NCBI GenBank assembly: GCA_015056005.1
Contig: SVHB01000019.1
Location: 1-36,907 of the forward strand
DNA length: 36,907 nucleotides
Direction: 5' to 3'
Origin: Clostridiales bacterium
GTDB lineage: Bacteria > Bacillota > Clostridia > Christensenellales > UBA1750
Below the pieces are notes generated by a model, which saw only the letters and a list, made by a program, of their open reading frames with translations, did not search any database and was not told the DNA's origin. Each line of letters opens with the position of its first letter. Position 1 is the first letter of the stretch. Of this stretch, positions 8,241 to 16,916 are shown piece after piece. Both the position numbers and the translations under genes were made by a program.

Positions 8241-8997
8241 GATTTTTGCCAAAACACGGGCAATTATAGTACACCTCGTTGAGGGTGAGCCCCTGAGGTT
8301 CCGCGGTGAAACCCATAAGGGTGCGCTCACCTGTCTCAAGCGCATTTTTTATGTCATTCGGGGACATTTTGCCCTGACCTACGTTTATGAGCGTACCCGC
8401 CATGATTCTCACCATGTTGTAAAGGAAACCGTTTCCCTTAACATCAAGCGCTATCAGGTTCCCCTCCTTGCTCACGTTAAAGGAATATATTGTCCTTACC
8501 GTGGTCTTGGCGCTCGACCCTGCCGCCATAACGCTCTTGAAATCGTGAGTTCCCACAAAAACATTTGCGCCTTCCTGCATTGCATTTAAGTCGAGTTTAT
8601 GAGGAACATACATACTATAATTTCTCATTATAGCAGAATTATGGTTATCGTTATAAATGCGGTAGGTATAATGCTTGCCCTTTGCCATAAACCTTGCGTG
8701 GAAATCATCCTGAGCGATCTCTGACGCCGCTATCCTTATATCGGGCGGGAGATGCGTATTGAGCGCAAGGAAGAGCTTTTCGGGCGGTATTTTTGTTTCA
8801 CTGTCAAAATGCGCCACCTGCCCAAGAGCATGCACTCCGCTGTCTGTGCGGCTCGCGCCCGTTATGCCGATTTTTTCTCCCGTCAGCTCAAACAGCGCCT
8901 TTTCGATCTTTTCCTGCACAGTCATGGCGTTTTTCTGGCGCTGCCAGCCGCCGTATGCGGTTCCGTCATATTCTATTTTCAAGCGAAACCTGTTCAC
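8218..8997 (-). CDS. truA: tRNA pseudouridine(38-40) synthase TruA
   Basis: This 259-residue enzyme isomerises uridines 38-40 in the tRNA anticodon arm. It begins with the family motif KIEYDGTAYGGWQRQKN, and the catalytic aspartate is D52 in GASRTDSGVHALGQ (the usual form is GRTDAGVHA). The later motif FLYNMVRIMAGTLINVGQGK is also typical. The start overlaps the ecfT stop as ATGA, so it is coupled to the ECF transporter genes, an arrangement conserved in Firmicutes. Confidence 0.97.
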   Translation of the reverse strand: MNRFRLKIEYDGTAYGGWQRQKNAMTVQEKIEKALFELTGEKIGITGASRTDSGVHALGQVAHFDSETKIPPEKLFLALNTHLPPDIRIAASEIAQDDFHARFMAKGKHYTYRIYNDNHNSAIMRNYSMYVPHKLDLNAMQEGANVFVGTHDFKSVMAAGSSAKTTVRTIYSFNVSKEGNLIALDVKGNGFLYNMVRIMAGTLINVGQGKMSPNDIKNALETGERTLMGFTAEPQGLTLNEVYYNCPCFGKNLDMNGQM

Positions 8998-9797
8998 AGG
9001 ACGCTCCTTTCAACTATGACCAGAGCCAGCACCACAAACGAGAGGGCAATAGCGGTATAGTCCCTCTTTTCCATTTTGAGGGTCTTCATTCTCGTACGGT
9101 TTACATCGCCGCGATAGCATCTGCTCTCCATAGCCATCGCAAGCTCATCTGCCCTCCTGAAAGCGCTTACAAAAAGCGGCACCAGAAGAGGAATCATCGC
9201 CTTGGCTCTTTCAAAAATATTGCCCGATTCAAAGTCTGCGCCTCTTGCGATCTGCGCTTTCATGATCTTGTCGGTCTCTTCAAGCAAAGTGGGGATGAAC
9301 CTGAGCGCAATGCTCATCATCATCGAAAGCTCGTGCACGGGGAATTTGATCTTTTTAAGCGGCTTTAACAGCCTTTCAAGCCCGTCCGTGAGCGCCATAG
9401 GCGAGGTCGTGAGAGTCAGAAGCGAAGTGCCTATGACCAGAAACACCAGCCTTAAAGCAAAATACACGGCGTTTATAAGGCTTTCTTTATATATCTTTAT
9501 AAACTTCCATTCAAATATCAGGTTTTCACCCTTTGTAAAGAATATGTTGAGTGTGAAGGTAAAGATACAGATGAACAGTATCGGCTTTAAGCCCTTCATT
9601 ATGTACTTGAAAGGCACCTTGGACATTCTGGCTATCGCAAGCACGCAAAGCAGCAGCAGTCCGTAGCCCACGACCGAGCGTACCATGAACACGGCTATAA
9701 TATACAAGACCGTCAGCACGAGCTTGACCCTTGGATCTACCCTGTGTACGACAGTATCACCGGGGAAAAACTGGCCGATGGTGATATCACCCAGCAT
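8994..9797 (-). CDS. ecfT: ECF transporter transmembrane subunit EcfT
   Basis: This 267-residue membrane protein has about five to six hydrophobic segments and the two cytoplasmic coupling motifs of EcfT: AQIARGADF and a second one in AMESRCYRGD. These touch the two ATPases. It is the shared scaffold of energy-coupling-factor importers for vitamins and metals; the substrate is set by S components encoded elsewhere. It overlaps the end of ecfA2 by 11 nt, and truA follows with an ATGA overlap. Confidence 0.95.
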   Translation of the reverse strand: MLGDITIGQFFPGDTVVHRVDPRVKLVLTVLYIIAVFMVRSVVGYGLLLLCVLAIARMSKVPFKYIMKGLKPILFICIFTFTLNIFFTKGENLIFEWKFIKIYKESLINAVYFALRLVFLVIGTSLLTLTTSPMALTDGLERLLKPLKKIKFPVHELSMMMSIALRFIPTLLEETDKIMKAQIARGADFESGNIFERAKAMIPLLVPLFVSAFRRADELAMAMESRCYRGDVNRTRMKTLKMEKRDYTAIALSFVVLALVIVERSVL

Positions 9798-10647
9798 TCA
9801 TACCACCTCCGAGGATCTTTTTCAGGCTGTCTTTGAGCTGCTGCGCTGTATAGCAAAGCCCAGTATTTATGCCTTTTTCCATGAACATGTGGGAAAGCTT
9901 CACGCTTTTGGGAACGTCAAGACCGATCTCAATAAGCTTATCCGGCTCCATGAAAACTTCCTGAGCGCTTCCCTCAACCGCTATCCTGCCGCTTTTGAAG
10001 GCAATAATGTGATCTGCATATTTGGCAACATCGTCCATGGAGTGAGATACCATGATAATTGTTTTGCCAAGCTTATGCCAAGCCTCTATAAGAGCGAGTA
10101 TCTCGTCCCTGCCCCTTGGGTCAAGACCTGCGGTGGGTTCGTCAAGGATGAGGATATCGGGGCGCATTGCGAGCACGCCCGCGATCGCGACCCTTCGCTT
10201 CTGCCCGCCGGAAAGCTCAAAGGGCGATTTTTCCTTCATTGTTTCAAAATCGAGGTTTACAAGCGCGCAGGCTTCCCTTACGCGTTCATCGATCTCCTCT
10301 TCGGAAAGCTTTAAGTTCCTTGGACCAAAGGCGATATCCTTATATATGGTTTCTTCAAAAAGCTGATACTCCGGGTACTGGAAGACAAGACCGACCATTC
10401 TTCGGGCCTGCTTCATATCGGCATCCTTTTGGGTGATGTCGATGCCGTTTACGGTTATACTGCCCGAGGTAGCCTTGATCAGACCGTTGAAATGCTGCAC
10501 AAGTGTAGACTTGCCGCTGCCGGTATGGCCGATTATTGCGGCAAATTCGCCGTCGTTTATGGTCAGGCTCACGTTATCCAGCGCAACATGCTGATACGGC
10601 GTACCGGGCATATATACATGCGTGAGATCCTTTACAACAAGCGACAT
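9787..10647 (-). CDS. ecfA2: ECF transporter ATPase EcfA2
   Basis: This 286-residue ABC ATPase has Walker A GHTGSGKST, the signature ELSGGQKRR, Walker B ILILDEPTAGLDP and a switch histidine in MVSHSMDD. It pairs with EcfA1 to power the ECF module at the inner face of the membrane. The ATG at 10647 overlaps ecfA1 by 16 nt and is preceded by GGAGG. The order ecfA1-ecfA2-ecfT distinguishes the two ATPases; the second in the operon is called EcfA2. Confidence 0.95.
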   Translation of the reverse strand: MSLVVKDLTHVYMPGTPYQHVALDNVSLTINDGEFAAIIGHTGSGKSTLVQHFNGLIKATSGSITVNGIDITQKDADMKQARRMVGLVFQYPEYQLFEETIYKDIAFGPRNLKLSEEEIDERVREACALVNLDFETMKEKSPFELSGGQKRRVAIAGVLAMRPDILILDEPTAGLDPRGRDEILALIEAWHKLGKTIIMVSHSMDDVAKYADHIIAFKSGRIAVEGSAQEVFMEPDKLIEIGLDVPKSVKLSHMFMEKGINTGLCYTAQQLKDSLKKILGGGMNAG

Positions 10648-11465
10648 ACTGCCTCCACAAGCTCCTCGTCATTTATTATATCTTTAGGCAAATCAAAGCC
10701 CAGGCTTCTTATTTCGTGCGCAAGCTCTGTAGCCATGGGCACATCAAGGCCGATGCTTTTGAGCTCATCCACCTTAGAGAAGACCTCTCTTGGTGTACCG
10801 ATATTCACGATCCTGCCTTCGTCCATAACGACTATCCTGTCCGCCAGCGCGGCCTCTTCCATAAAATGGGTGATAAGAACTATCGTTATGCCGAGTTGTT
10901 CGTTCATTTTTTTAACGGTCTCTATTACCTCTACCCTGCCGACAGGATCAAGCATGGCGGTGGGCTCATCCAGCACTATGATCTTGGGCTGCATTGCAAG
11001 CACACCCGCGATAGCGATGCGCTGCTTCTGCCCGCCCGAGAGCATATTGGGGGAAGTATCGGAAAACTTGCCCATTCTGACCGCATCAAGAACACTGTCC
11101 ACGCGCTTTCTTATTTCAAGCGGTTCTATTCCCAGATTCTCAAGACCGAAAGCGATGTCTTCTTCAACGATGGTTGCGACCATCTGATTATCGGGGTTCT
11201 GAAATACCATCCCACATCTTTGCCTTATGTCAAAAACGCTGTCATCGTCGCTCGTATCATAACCGCACACAGTCACCTTGCCCTTGGTCGGAATGTACAG
11301 AGCGTTCATCAGCTTGGCAAGGGTAGACTTGCCGCTGCCGTTATGGCCCAGGACAGCTATAAACTCGCCCTCGTATATATCAAGGGAAACCGAACTTACA
11401 GCAACGCTTTCCTGGGATGTGTCATAGTTATAGTCTATTTCGTTTAATCTGATAATAGCTTCCAT
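10632..11465 (-). CDS. ecfA1: ECF transporter ATPase EcfA1
   Basis: This 277-residue ABC ATPase shows Walker A GHNGSGKST, a Q-loop in VFQNPDNQMV, the signature MLSGGQKQR and Walker B IIVLDEPTAMLDP. The ATG at 11465 was chosen because GGGAGG lies 8 nt upstream; a start at 11489 would precede this site and add eight residues not typical of the family. It is the first gene of the ecfA1-ecfA2-ecfT-truA operon and has a near-consensus promoter just upstream. Confidence 0.95.
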   Translation of the reverse strand: MEAIIRLNEIDYNYDTSQESVAVSSVSLDIYEGEFIAVLGHNGSGKSTLAKLMNALYIPTKGKVTVCGYDTSDDDSVFDIRQRCGMVFQNPDNQMVATIVEEDIAFGLENLGIEPLEIRKRVDSVLDAVRMGKFSDTSPNMLSGGQKQRIAIAGVLAMQPKIIVLDEPTAMLDPVGRVEVIETVKKMNEQLGITIVLITHFMEEAALADRIVVMDEGRIVNIGTPREVFSKVDELKSIGLDVPMATELAHEIRSLGFDLPKDIINDEELVEAVCRLL

Positions 11466-11492
11466 AAACGCATCCTCCCATAAAATCATATT

Positions 11493-11521
11493 ATTATACC
11501 ACAGTCAACAAATATTTTCAA
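11493..11521 (-). promoter_or_regulatory. Sigma-A-type promoter for ecfA1-ecfA2-ecfT-truA
   Basis: On the minus strand TTGAAA (11521-11516) and TATAAT (11498-11493) are separated by exactly 17 nt. The predicted start lies about 20 nt before the GGGAGG ribosome-binding site of ecfA1, giving a very short leader. Confidence 0.85.
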
Positions 11522-11548
11522 TATAAACACCAAAAATCGCCTGTATAT

Positions 11549-11582
11549 TCACAAAAAATTAAGCGGACAATTTCTTGTCCGC
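11549..11582 (-). terminator. Intrinsic terminator after the lipoprotein gene
   Basis: An 8-bp perfect stem GCGGACAA/TTGTCCGC (11582-11575 with 11570-11563) closes a 4-nt loop. On the minus strand it is followed by a T-rich run, TTAATTTTTT. It lies 16 nt past the lipoprotein stop codon and ahead of the ecfA1 promoter. Confidence 0.85.
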
Positions 11583-11598
11583 AAACTGATCATATAAG

Positions 11599-12405
11599 CT
11601 ATTTGGTGAATTGTGCAGTCAGGTTTTCTTTTACTATCCTGTATTCTCCCTTGGGCAGCTCGCCATACATTTTGATATATATATCCTCATTTGCAGTGCC
11701 GCCGTCAGCAAGCTCCATTGCAATGCTTGTGAAACCCCAGTTGTTGGAGGGCTCTGCGGGGATATCGTACCATACCCCGTCTATTTTTGCCTGAACAGCA
11801 AAGGAAGTACCGTACACAAAGCTTTTGCCGCTCCCGTTGCTTATCTGCACTTTTATCACATCTTCTTTAATGCTCATTATCTCCATTGTAAGACCTTTAG
11901 GCTCATCAAATTCCTTGCTTTCGCTTAAAAGCTGCTTATTCCAGCCGTTTTGATTTTTGGTAAGATAATACCCGCAAGGCATCCCGGATGCGCTTATTAT
12001 CTCGCTTCTGTTTTCCCAGTTATAGCCGACCTTTAGCTTTTCAAAGTCAAAATCAAATTCATAAACGCTGCCGTCTCTTAAATACAGATATCCGTTTGAC
12101 CATGAAGCGAGTATCCCCATGCCATCATCGCTTCCCATTTCCAGCCCGTATATCGGCAAAGTCACTTCAATATCGCTTATATCTTCGACCTTCTTTGCAG
12201 CGACATCAGAGAGCATTTCTATGATCTCCTGCTGATCCGGGATACTGTATATCCAACCGGTCCATCCCTCAAGATCGTCATAATAATAGAAGCTCAGGAC
12301 GCTCGTTTCGGGAGAAGCCGCCTTAAACATATCATTTCCCGCTTTGCAGGCAAAAAGACCCAGCGACATAAATACACACAGAATAAATACTATCGCTTTT
12401 TTCAT
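11599..12405 (-). CDS. Lipoprotein with C-terminal Ig-like domain, function unknown
   Basis: The 268-residue protein starts at ATG 12405, 9 nt after an AAGGAG site. The signal peptide MKKAIVFILCVFMSLGLFAC ends in a lipobox-like LFAC with C20 as the expected lipidated residue, so the mature protein should be anchored outside the membrane. Residues about 30-160 contain no motif I recognise. Residues about 165-265 resemble a bacterial Ig-like domain (the Big_14 type) with SGKSFVYGTSFAVQAKIDGV, a WYDIPAEP segment, and the closing pattern LPKGEYRIVKE. It is transcribed divergently from the DMT permease and ends at its own terminator. Confidence 0.8.
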   Translation of the reverse strand: MKKAIVFILCVFMSLGLFACKAGNDMFKAASPETSVLSFYYYDDLEGWTGWIYSIPDQQEIIEMLSDVAAKKVEDISDIEVTLPIYGLEMGSDDGMGILASWSNGYLYLRDGSVYEFDFDFEKLKVGYNWENRSEIISASGMPCGYYLTKNQNGWNKQLLSESKEFDEPKGLTMEIMSIKEDVIKVQISNGSGKSFVYGTSFAVQAKIDGVWYDIPAEPSNNWGFTSIAMELADGGTANEDIYIKMYGELPKGEYRIVKENLTAQFTK

Positions 12406-12428
12406 TGATCTCACTCCTTTTTATTTTG

Positions 12429-12440
12429 ACGAAGTTTCGT
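12429..12440. promoter_or_regulatory. Imperfect palindrome between divergent lipoprotein and permease genes
   Basis: The 12-nt sequence ACGAAGTTTCGT is nearly self-complementary and lies 24 nt upstream of the lipoprotein start. It could be a small operator or a hairpin in the lipoprotein leader. I see no second copy nearby, so this is a weak call. Confidence 0.25.
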
Positions 12441-12467
12441 TCTAAAAGGTTTCGGGTATTTTTGGAA

Positions 12468-12496
12468 TTGCCGAATTTTGGAAAATATGTTATAGT
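12468..12496 (+). promoter_or_regulatory. Sigma-A-type promoter for the DMT permease
   Basis: TTGCCG (12468-12473) and TATAGT (12491-12496) have exactly 17 nt between them. The expected start, about 12503, gives a leader of roughly 25 nt with GGAG before the ATG at 12528. Confidence 0.75.
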
Positions 12497-12527
12497 TATC
12501 ATCACCAAAATATTCGGAGTGATGATG

Positions 12528-13400
12528 ATGTCAGCCATACTGATCGCAGTTATTATTCTGCTGTACAGCTTCCAGACTCTTTTCTGCAAGCTGTTCACTG
12601 ACCGCTATCCCGGCAAAAGCGAGCTTTCCTCGCCCGTTTTCTGCGTTATAGAAGGCGTATTCATAACCCTGTTCACCTTTGCTTTCAACGGATTCAAATT
12701 CGCCTGCGCGCCGCTTACGCTTCTTCTTGGCGTATTGAACGCCGCAATGCTCTTTGGCTACAACACCTCGCTCATAGCCGCAGGCAAAAAAGGTTCCTTT
12801 GCCTTTATGAACGTCTGTATGCTCTTTGGCGGCATAATCGTACCTTCCGTATACGGCGTTATCTGGCTCTCAGAGAGCATGTCAGCATTAAAGCTGATCG
12901 GCGTTGCCGTGATGCTCGTTGCCTGCGTTCTGATGAACCTTGACGAAATAAAGCTCAAGAATACCCCTGCGATATACTATGTTTTCTGCCTGCTTCTGTT
13001 TATCTTCAACGGCATGTACGGTACCTTTGTCAAAATGCAGTCTGTTTGGGGTCCCGATCAGAAACAGGAAATGATCATGATAACCTTCCTTATCATGGGC
13101 GTTATCGCATTTATAGAGCTTTATTCCAAGGAGAAAAAAGACACCGCAAGAGCGTTCACTCTCAATAAAAAATGCATCGCACCGCTTGTTATATGCCTGC
13201 TCTCCGCAGCGCTTGCGATCAACCTTCTGATGTTTATCCTTCCCCTTATCGACACTGCAGTGCTTTACACCATCGAAAACGGCGGTGTGCTCATTCTTTC
13301 AGCAATATACTCCGTTGTGCTCTTCAAGGAAAAGCTGCGCACACCCAAGCTCATCGGCATCCTGCTCGCAGTTATCAGCATAACCGTACTGAGCATATAA
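12528..13400 (+). CDS. EamA/DMT-superfamily membrane permease
   Basis: The 290-residue protein is almost entirely hydrophobic, with about ten predicted membrane segments in two similar halves. The pattern near the ends of each half (PSVYGVIWLSESMSALKLIG and VVLFKEKLRTPKLIGILLAV) is the typical EamA signature of drug/metabolite transporters. The substrate cannot be told. Three in-frame ATG codons follow each other at 12522, 12525 and 12528; the last is 8 nt from GGAG and was chosen. It is a single gene on the plus strand between two minus-strand genes and ends at a bidirectional terminator. Confidence 0.85.
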   Translation: MSAILIAVIILLYSFQTLFCKLFTDRYPGKSELSSPVFCVIEGVFITLFTFAFNGFKFACAPLTLLLGVLNAAMLFGYNTSLIAAGKKGSFAFMNVCMLFGGIIVPSVYGVIWLSESMSALKLIGVAVMLVACVLMNLDEIKLKNTPAIYYVFCLLLFIFNGMYGTFVKMQSVWGPDQKQEMIMITFLIMGVIAFIELYSKEKKDTARAFTLNKKCIAPLVICLLSAALAINLLMFILPLIDTAVLYTIENGGVLILSAIYSVVLFKEKLRTPKLIGILLAVISITVLSI

Positions 13401-13408
13401 AAGCATAC

Positions 13409-13438
13409 AAAAAAAAGAGGCTTAGCCTCTTTTTTTTA
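13409..13438. terminator. Bidirectional intrinsic terminator between convergent permease and peptidase genes
   Basis: An A-run, the stem GAGGC/GCCTC extended by A-T pairs with a TTA loop, and a T-run form a hairpin that works on both strands. It ends the plus-strand permease gene and the minus-strand peptidase gene, whose stop codon lies inside the tail at 13436. Confidence 0.88.
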
Positions 13439-14554
13439 TTTGTTATATACCCATCTGTTCTGGCTGGAGGAGTATCTGTAATGATCGGTTATCCAGTCGT
13501 TGTATCTGGTTGCGCGCTTTGAATAGGAATATCTGGTGGTCACGATATGACCCTGACTGTCTTCCTTGAAATATTTGAACTGAAGCTTGGGCATATAGGT
13601 GCTGTTCATATAATACTCGAGGGTGGGCAGATCCTTGTTGTTTGCATCGCGGATTGCAAAATGGAGGTGGATACCGCTGGAGTTGCCGGTGCTGCCCATT
13701 CTTGCGATGGTCTGACCGGCCTTTACATAATCACCTTCCTCGACTTTAACGGTCTTGGGATCAAGGTGAACATAGGCGGTAATGCGCACAACTTCTTCAC
13801 CCTTCACATTGAAGGTATGCTTGATCTTTATATAGCAGCCGTCGCAGCTTCTGGTTGAGCAGGTAATTCCCGAATGTCCGCAGTAGTGAACGTCCATTAC
13901 AACGCCGTCTGCAGCCGCTACGATCTCTCTGGTCTCATATCTGGTGGTCATGCCGTCATGGTTGATGTCCAGTGCGTTTCTCAGAGAACCATGGTATCCG
14001 CCGTCATAATAAAGGTCCATAGCGGTAATCGCAAAGCTGCTGCCCGAATAAGATGAGGATTCCTTGACAGGCCATACAAAGCTTATACCGCTGGTGGAAG
14101 CAGGAGGAGTAACAACTGCAGGTGTCTCGTTCTTTTCCTCAACCTTTTCCTGCTGCCTTGTCTGTTCATTTGAAGAAACTTCAGTATATACGCCGCTGCC
14201 TACAGTAAAATACACTCTGTTGCTGTAATTGCTGGAGCCCGAGCCGCCCAAAGCCTTTACATTTGCTCTGTAAGCACCGTCAGGAAGCTTCTTTGCAACA
14301 TAATAAGCATTTATTACTTCGGTATCAATAACGATATTATCGCTGCCGTAGGGGCTTTTTGAGATGCATACTTCATACTTGCTTGCGCCGCTGATCTCAT
14401 CCCAGCTTATGACAACGCTCTCACCCGGCTTAAAGCTTTCACCGTTGGTAAATATCTCAGGCGTTCTGAGCCTTGCGGATGCGGTTGCGGGCAGGATCGC
14501 CATCACCATCAGCACAGACAATATTGCGCACAACAAACGTGTTCTTATCTTCAT
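13436..14554 (-). CDS. Exported M23-type (LytM-like) peptidase-like protein with a fibronectin-III-like domain
   Basis: This 372-residue protein starts at ATG 14554 behind GGGAGG. Residues 1-28 form a Sec signal peptide ending near ATASA. Residues about 30-118 look like a fibronectin-III-like module (GESVVISWDEISGASKYEVC). A Glu/Thr/Pro-rich linker (125-155) follows, then an M23-like domain (about 158-305) with YVHLDPKTV (H263) and GIHLHFAI (H296, H298). The usual first zinc motif HxxxD appears as R192-N-A-L-D196, so the first ligand looks altered; H188 is nearby and might replace it. Four cysteines (C225, C232, C237, C240) form an extra cluster. The C-terminal tail is Tyr/Arg-rich. M23 enzymes cut peptidoglycan cross-bridges; activity here is uncertain. 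Confidence 0.85.
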   Translation of the reverse strand: MKIRTRLLCAILSVLMVMAILPATASARLRTPEIFTNGESFKPGESVVISWDEISGASKYEVCISKSPYGSDNIVIDTEVINAYYVAKKLPDGAYRANVKALGGSGSSNYSNRVYFTVGSGVYTEVSSNEQTRQQEKVEEKNETPAVVTPPASTSGISFVWPVKESSSYSGSSFAITAMDLYYDGGYHGSLRNALDINHDGMTTRYETREIVAAADGVVMDVHYCGHSGITCSTRSCDGCYIKIKHTFNVKGEEVVRITAYVHLDPKTVKVEEGDYVKAGQTIARMGSTGNSSGIHLHFAIRDANNKDLPTLEYYMNSTYMPKLQFKYFKEDSQGHIVTTRYSYSKRATRYNDWITDHYRYSSSQNRWVYNK

Positions 14555-14597
14555 AATATCCTCCCGGATAAGCAAAATTGCAAACTAAGACTTATAA

Positions 14598-14626
14598 ATA
14601 CTAACATATGCATATTATTTTGTCAA
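14598..14626 (-). promoter_or_regulatory. Consensus sigma-A-type promoter for the M23-like gene
   Basis: On the minus strand TTGACA (14626-14621) and TAGTAT (14603-14598) are 17 nt apart. The spacer contains the perfect 10-bp palindrome ATATGCATAT (14606-14615), which could be a repressor site or just AT-rich sequence. Confidence 0.82.
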
Positions 14627-14680
14627 GAAAACAGGCTTTTTGTCTTTGCTGAAAATAGTTTCCAAGAAGTTTTAGAACGT

Positions 14681-14719
14681 TAGAAATAAAAAAACAGCGT
14701 CTGCACAAACAGACGCTGT
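14681..14719 (-). terminator. Terminator of the S10-spc-alpha superoperon
   Basis: A perfect 10-bp stem ACAGCGTCTG/CAGACGCTGT (14719-14710 with 14703-14694) with a 6-nt loop is followed on the minus strand by TTTTTTTATTT. It lies 11 nt beyond the rplQ stop codon. Confidence 0.93.
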
Positions 14720-14730
14720 AATTCGTTCAA

Positions 14731-15240
14731 TTAAACGAGCTCGAGGGTGACCATATCGGCGCCGTCGCCCTTGCGGGGGCCTTTACGGATAATGCGGGTG
14801 TAACCGCCCTTCTGGCCTTTCTCCTCAGCGCGCTTCTTGTACTTGGGGCCATACTCGCGGAAGATCTTCTCTACCAGGGGATGCTTAACGCCCTTGGTCC
14901 TGTCGCGGTATTCAGCCTTGTCCTCGTCAGCCTTCTGAACATCGGGAATCCTGTAAAGGAAAGCCATCATTGCTCTGCGGGCAGCGAGCTTGCTGGGAGC
15001 ATCGTTGGTGAAGGTGGCAGTGATGGTCTGACCCTTCTCGTTGTTGATCTCCTTGGTTACTTCGACGGTGTTGTCGCACTCATCGATAGCCATGGTGATA
15101 TACTTTTCAGCTATTTTGCGAACTTCCTTGGCTCTCTCAAGCGTAGTATCGAGCTTGCCGTACCAAAGAAAATAAGAAACCTGGTTTCTAAGAAGCGCCT
15201 TGCGCTGATCTGCAGGCCTTCCCATTTTGCGCTGGGCCAT
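14731..15240 (-). CDS. rplQ: 50S ribosomal protein L17
   Basis: The 169-residue protein starts MAQRKMGRPADQRKALLRNQ and has the L17 core segment LERAKEVRKIAEKYITMA. It is longer than the roughly 115-130 residues of many L17 proteins, because of an inserted region around residues 55-80 and a basic tail ending DMVTLELV, as in other Clostridia. It lines the exit side of the large subunit and is the last gene of the alpha operon, directly before the terminator. Confidence 0.96.
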   Translation of the reverse strand: MAQRKMGRPADQRKALLRNQVSYFLWYGKLDTTLERAKEVRKIAEKYITMAIDECDNTVEVTKEINNEKGQTITATFTNDAPSKLAARRAMMAFLYRIPDVQKADEDKAEYRDRTKGVKHPLVEKIFREYGPKYKKRAEEKGQKGGYTRIIRKGPRKGDGADMVTLELV

Positions 15241-15278
15241 TATCGGGAACCTCCTAAAAATCTATCTGTGGGTGCCGC

Positions 15279-16223
15279 TTACTCGTCAACCGAGCGCAGA
15301 CGCAGACCCAATGCGGCAAGCTTCTGCTCGACTTCTTCGAGGGACTTCTTGCCAAGGTTGCGGACCTTCATCATATCGTCTTCGTTGCGCTGGATAAGCT
15401 CATAAACGGTATTGATGTTGGCACGCTTTAAGCAGTTATAAGCACGTACGGACAGGTCAAGTTCTTCAATGGTCATGACCTGTACCTTTTCCATCTTCTT
15501 GTCCTCAGGCTCGTTGAAATCGATCGGAATGACATTGTCAGTCAGATAGACGAAGAGCGCGAGCTGTTCGCTCAGAAGCTTTGCAGCGCTGGAAACAGCT
15601 TCGTCGGGCTTGATGGAACCGTCTGTCCATACTTCAAGGGTGAGCTTGTCATAATCGGTGACCTGACCCACTCTGGTGTTTTCAATGGTATAATTAACCT
15701 TGTAAACGGGAGTGAAGATGGAGTCTACCGGAATAACGCCGATGGGAAGACCGTTTTTCTTGTTCTTGTCAGCGGAGACATAGCCTCTGCCGGATTCAAG
15801 GGTCATTTCCATGTTGAGAGTTGCACCCTCTGCAAGAGTAGCGATAACAAGATCCTTATTGATGATCTCAACTTCTTCGTCTACTACGATGTCGCCTGCG
15901 GTAACTACTGCAGGACCCTTTGCATTGATGGTAACGGTTTTTACGTTATCGGTAAACATCTTGGCGGAAAGCTCTTTGAGGTTGAGAACGATCTCCGTGA
16001 CGTCTTCCTTGACGCCGGGTACGGTCGAAAACTCATGCTGTACGCCGTCGATCTTAACGGTAGAAATTGCAGCTCCGGGAAGGCTGGAAAGCAGTACTCT
16101 TCTAAGAGCATTGCCCAGAGTAAGTCCGAAGCCTCTTTCAAGAGGTTCTACCACAAACTTGCCGTACTGGTTATTGTCGGATATTTCAAGGCATTCAATC
16201 TTGGGCTTTTCCATCTCGATCAT
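15279..16223 (-). CDS. rpoA: RNA polymerase alpha subunit
   Basis: This 314-residue protein has the N-terminal assembly domain, with the conserved [20 protein letters not shown], and a flexible linker near residue 235. The C-terminal domain (about 245-310) has the helix-hairpin-helix [20 protein letters not shown] that contacts UP elements and activators. The length matches the family. The GGAGGATG site lies just ahead of ATG 16223. Its place between rpsD and rplQ is the standard alpha-operon order. Confidence 0.98.
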   Translation of the reverse strand: MIEMEKPKIECLEISDNNQYGKFVVEPLERGFGLTLGNALRRVLLSSLPGAAISTVKIDGVQHEFSTVPGVKEDVTEIVLNLKELSAKMFTDNVKTVTINAKGPAVVTAGDIVVDEEVEIINKDLVIATLAEGATLNMEMTLESGRGYVSADKNKKNGLPIGVIPVDSIFTPVYKVNYTIENTRVGQVTDYDKLTLEVWTDGSIKPDEAVSSAAKLLSEQLALFVYLTDNVIPIDFNEPEDKKMEKVQVMTIEELDLSVRAYNCLKRANINTVYELIQRNEDDMMKVRNLGKKSLEEVEQKLAALGLRLRSVDE

Positions 16224-16270
16224 AGAGCATCCTCCTTAAACTAAGACAAAAGTGAGCGCTCTCAAAAATC

Positions 16271-16897
16271 TTACCTGGAATAGAACTCAACAATGAGATG
16301 CTCTTCGATAGTCAGATCGATATCTTCCTTGGTGGGCATTGCAGTAACAGTGCCGGAAAGCTCTGCTGCGTTGATGGTGAGCCACTTGGGAACGATCTTG
16401 CCGGTGCCTTCGCGCATAGCCTTGAACTGTTCAACGTCGTAGCTGCGCTCGCGGATAGCGATAACATCACCCATATCTACGAGGTAGGAAGGAATGTTGA
16501 CCTTCTTGCCGTTTACGGAGATATGACCATGGAGAATGAACTGACGAGCCTGTGCACGGCTGTTGCCGAAACCGAGACGGTAGACAACGTTATCAAGCCT
16601 GCGCTCCAGCAGCTGGAGCATGTTTTCGCCGGTAACGCCCTTCATGTTCTCGGCCTTGTCGAAGTAACGGCGGAACTGCTTTTCCATAACGCCGTAGGAC
16701 TTCCTGACCTTCTGCTTCTCACGAAGCTGGGTGCCGTATTCGCTCATCTTACGAGCTCTGGCCTGACCGTGCTCACCGGGAACGGTAGCTCTCTTGGTCA
16801 GAGCGCACTTTGCGCCATAGCAGCGGTCGCCCTTGAGGAACAGCTTAGTGCCCTCGCGGCGGCAGATGCGGCAAACGGATTCAGTATATCTTGCCAT
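16271..16897 (-). CDS. rpsD: 30S ribosomal protein S4 (zinc-binding C+ form)
   Basis: The 208-residue protein starts [20 protein letters not shown]. Four cysteines (C9, C12, C26, C31) form the zinc site of C+ S4 proteins. The S4 RNA-binding domain is visible around [20 protein letters not shown] and [20 protein letters not shown]4 starts 30S assembly and in many bacteria represses its own operon, which matters for the structured gap before rpsM. In Bacillus rpsD is separate; its position inside the alpha operon fits Clostridia. Confidence 0.98.
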   Translation of the reverse strand: MARYTESVCRICRREGTKLFLKGDRCYGAKCALTKRATVPGEHGQARARKMSEYGTQLREKQKVRKSYGVMEKQFRRYFDKAENMKGVTGENMLQLLERRLDNVVYRLGFGNSRAQARQFILHGHISVNGKKVNIPSYLVDMGDVIAIRERSYDVEQFKAMREGTGKIVPKWLTINAAELSGTVTAMPTKEDIDLTIEEHLIVEFYSR

Positions 16898-16916
16898 TTT
16901 TTATGTTCCTCCTGTA

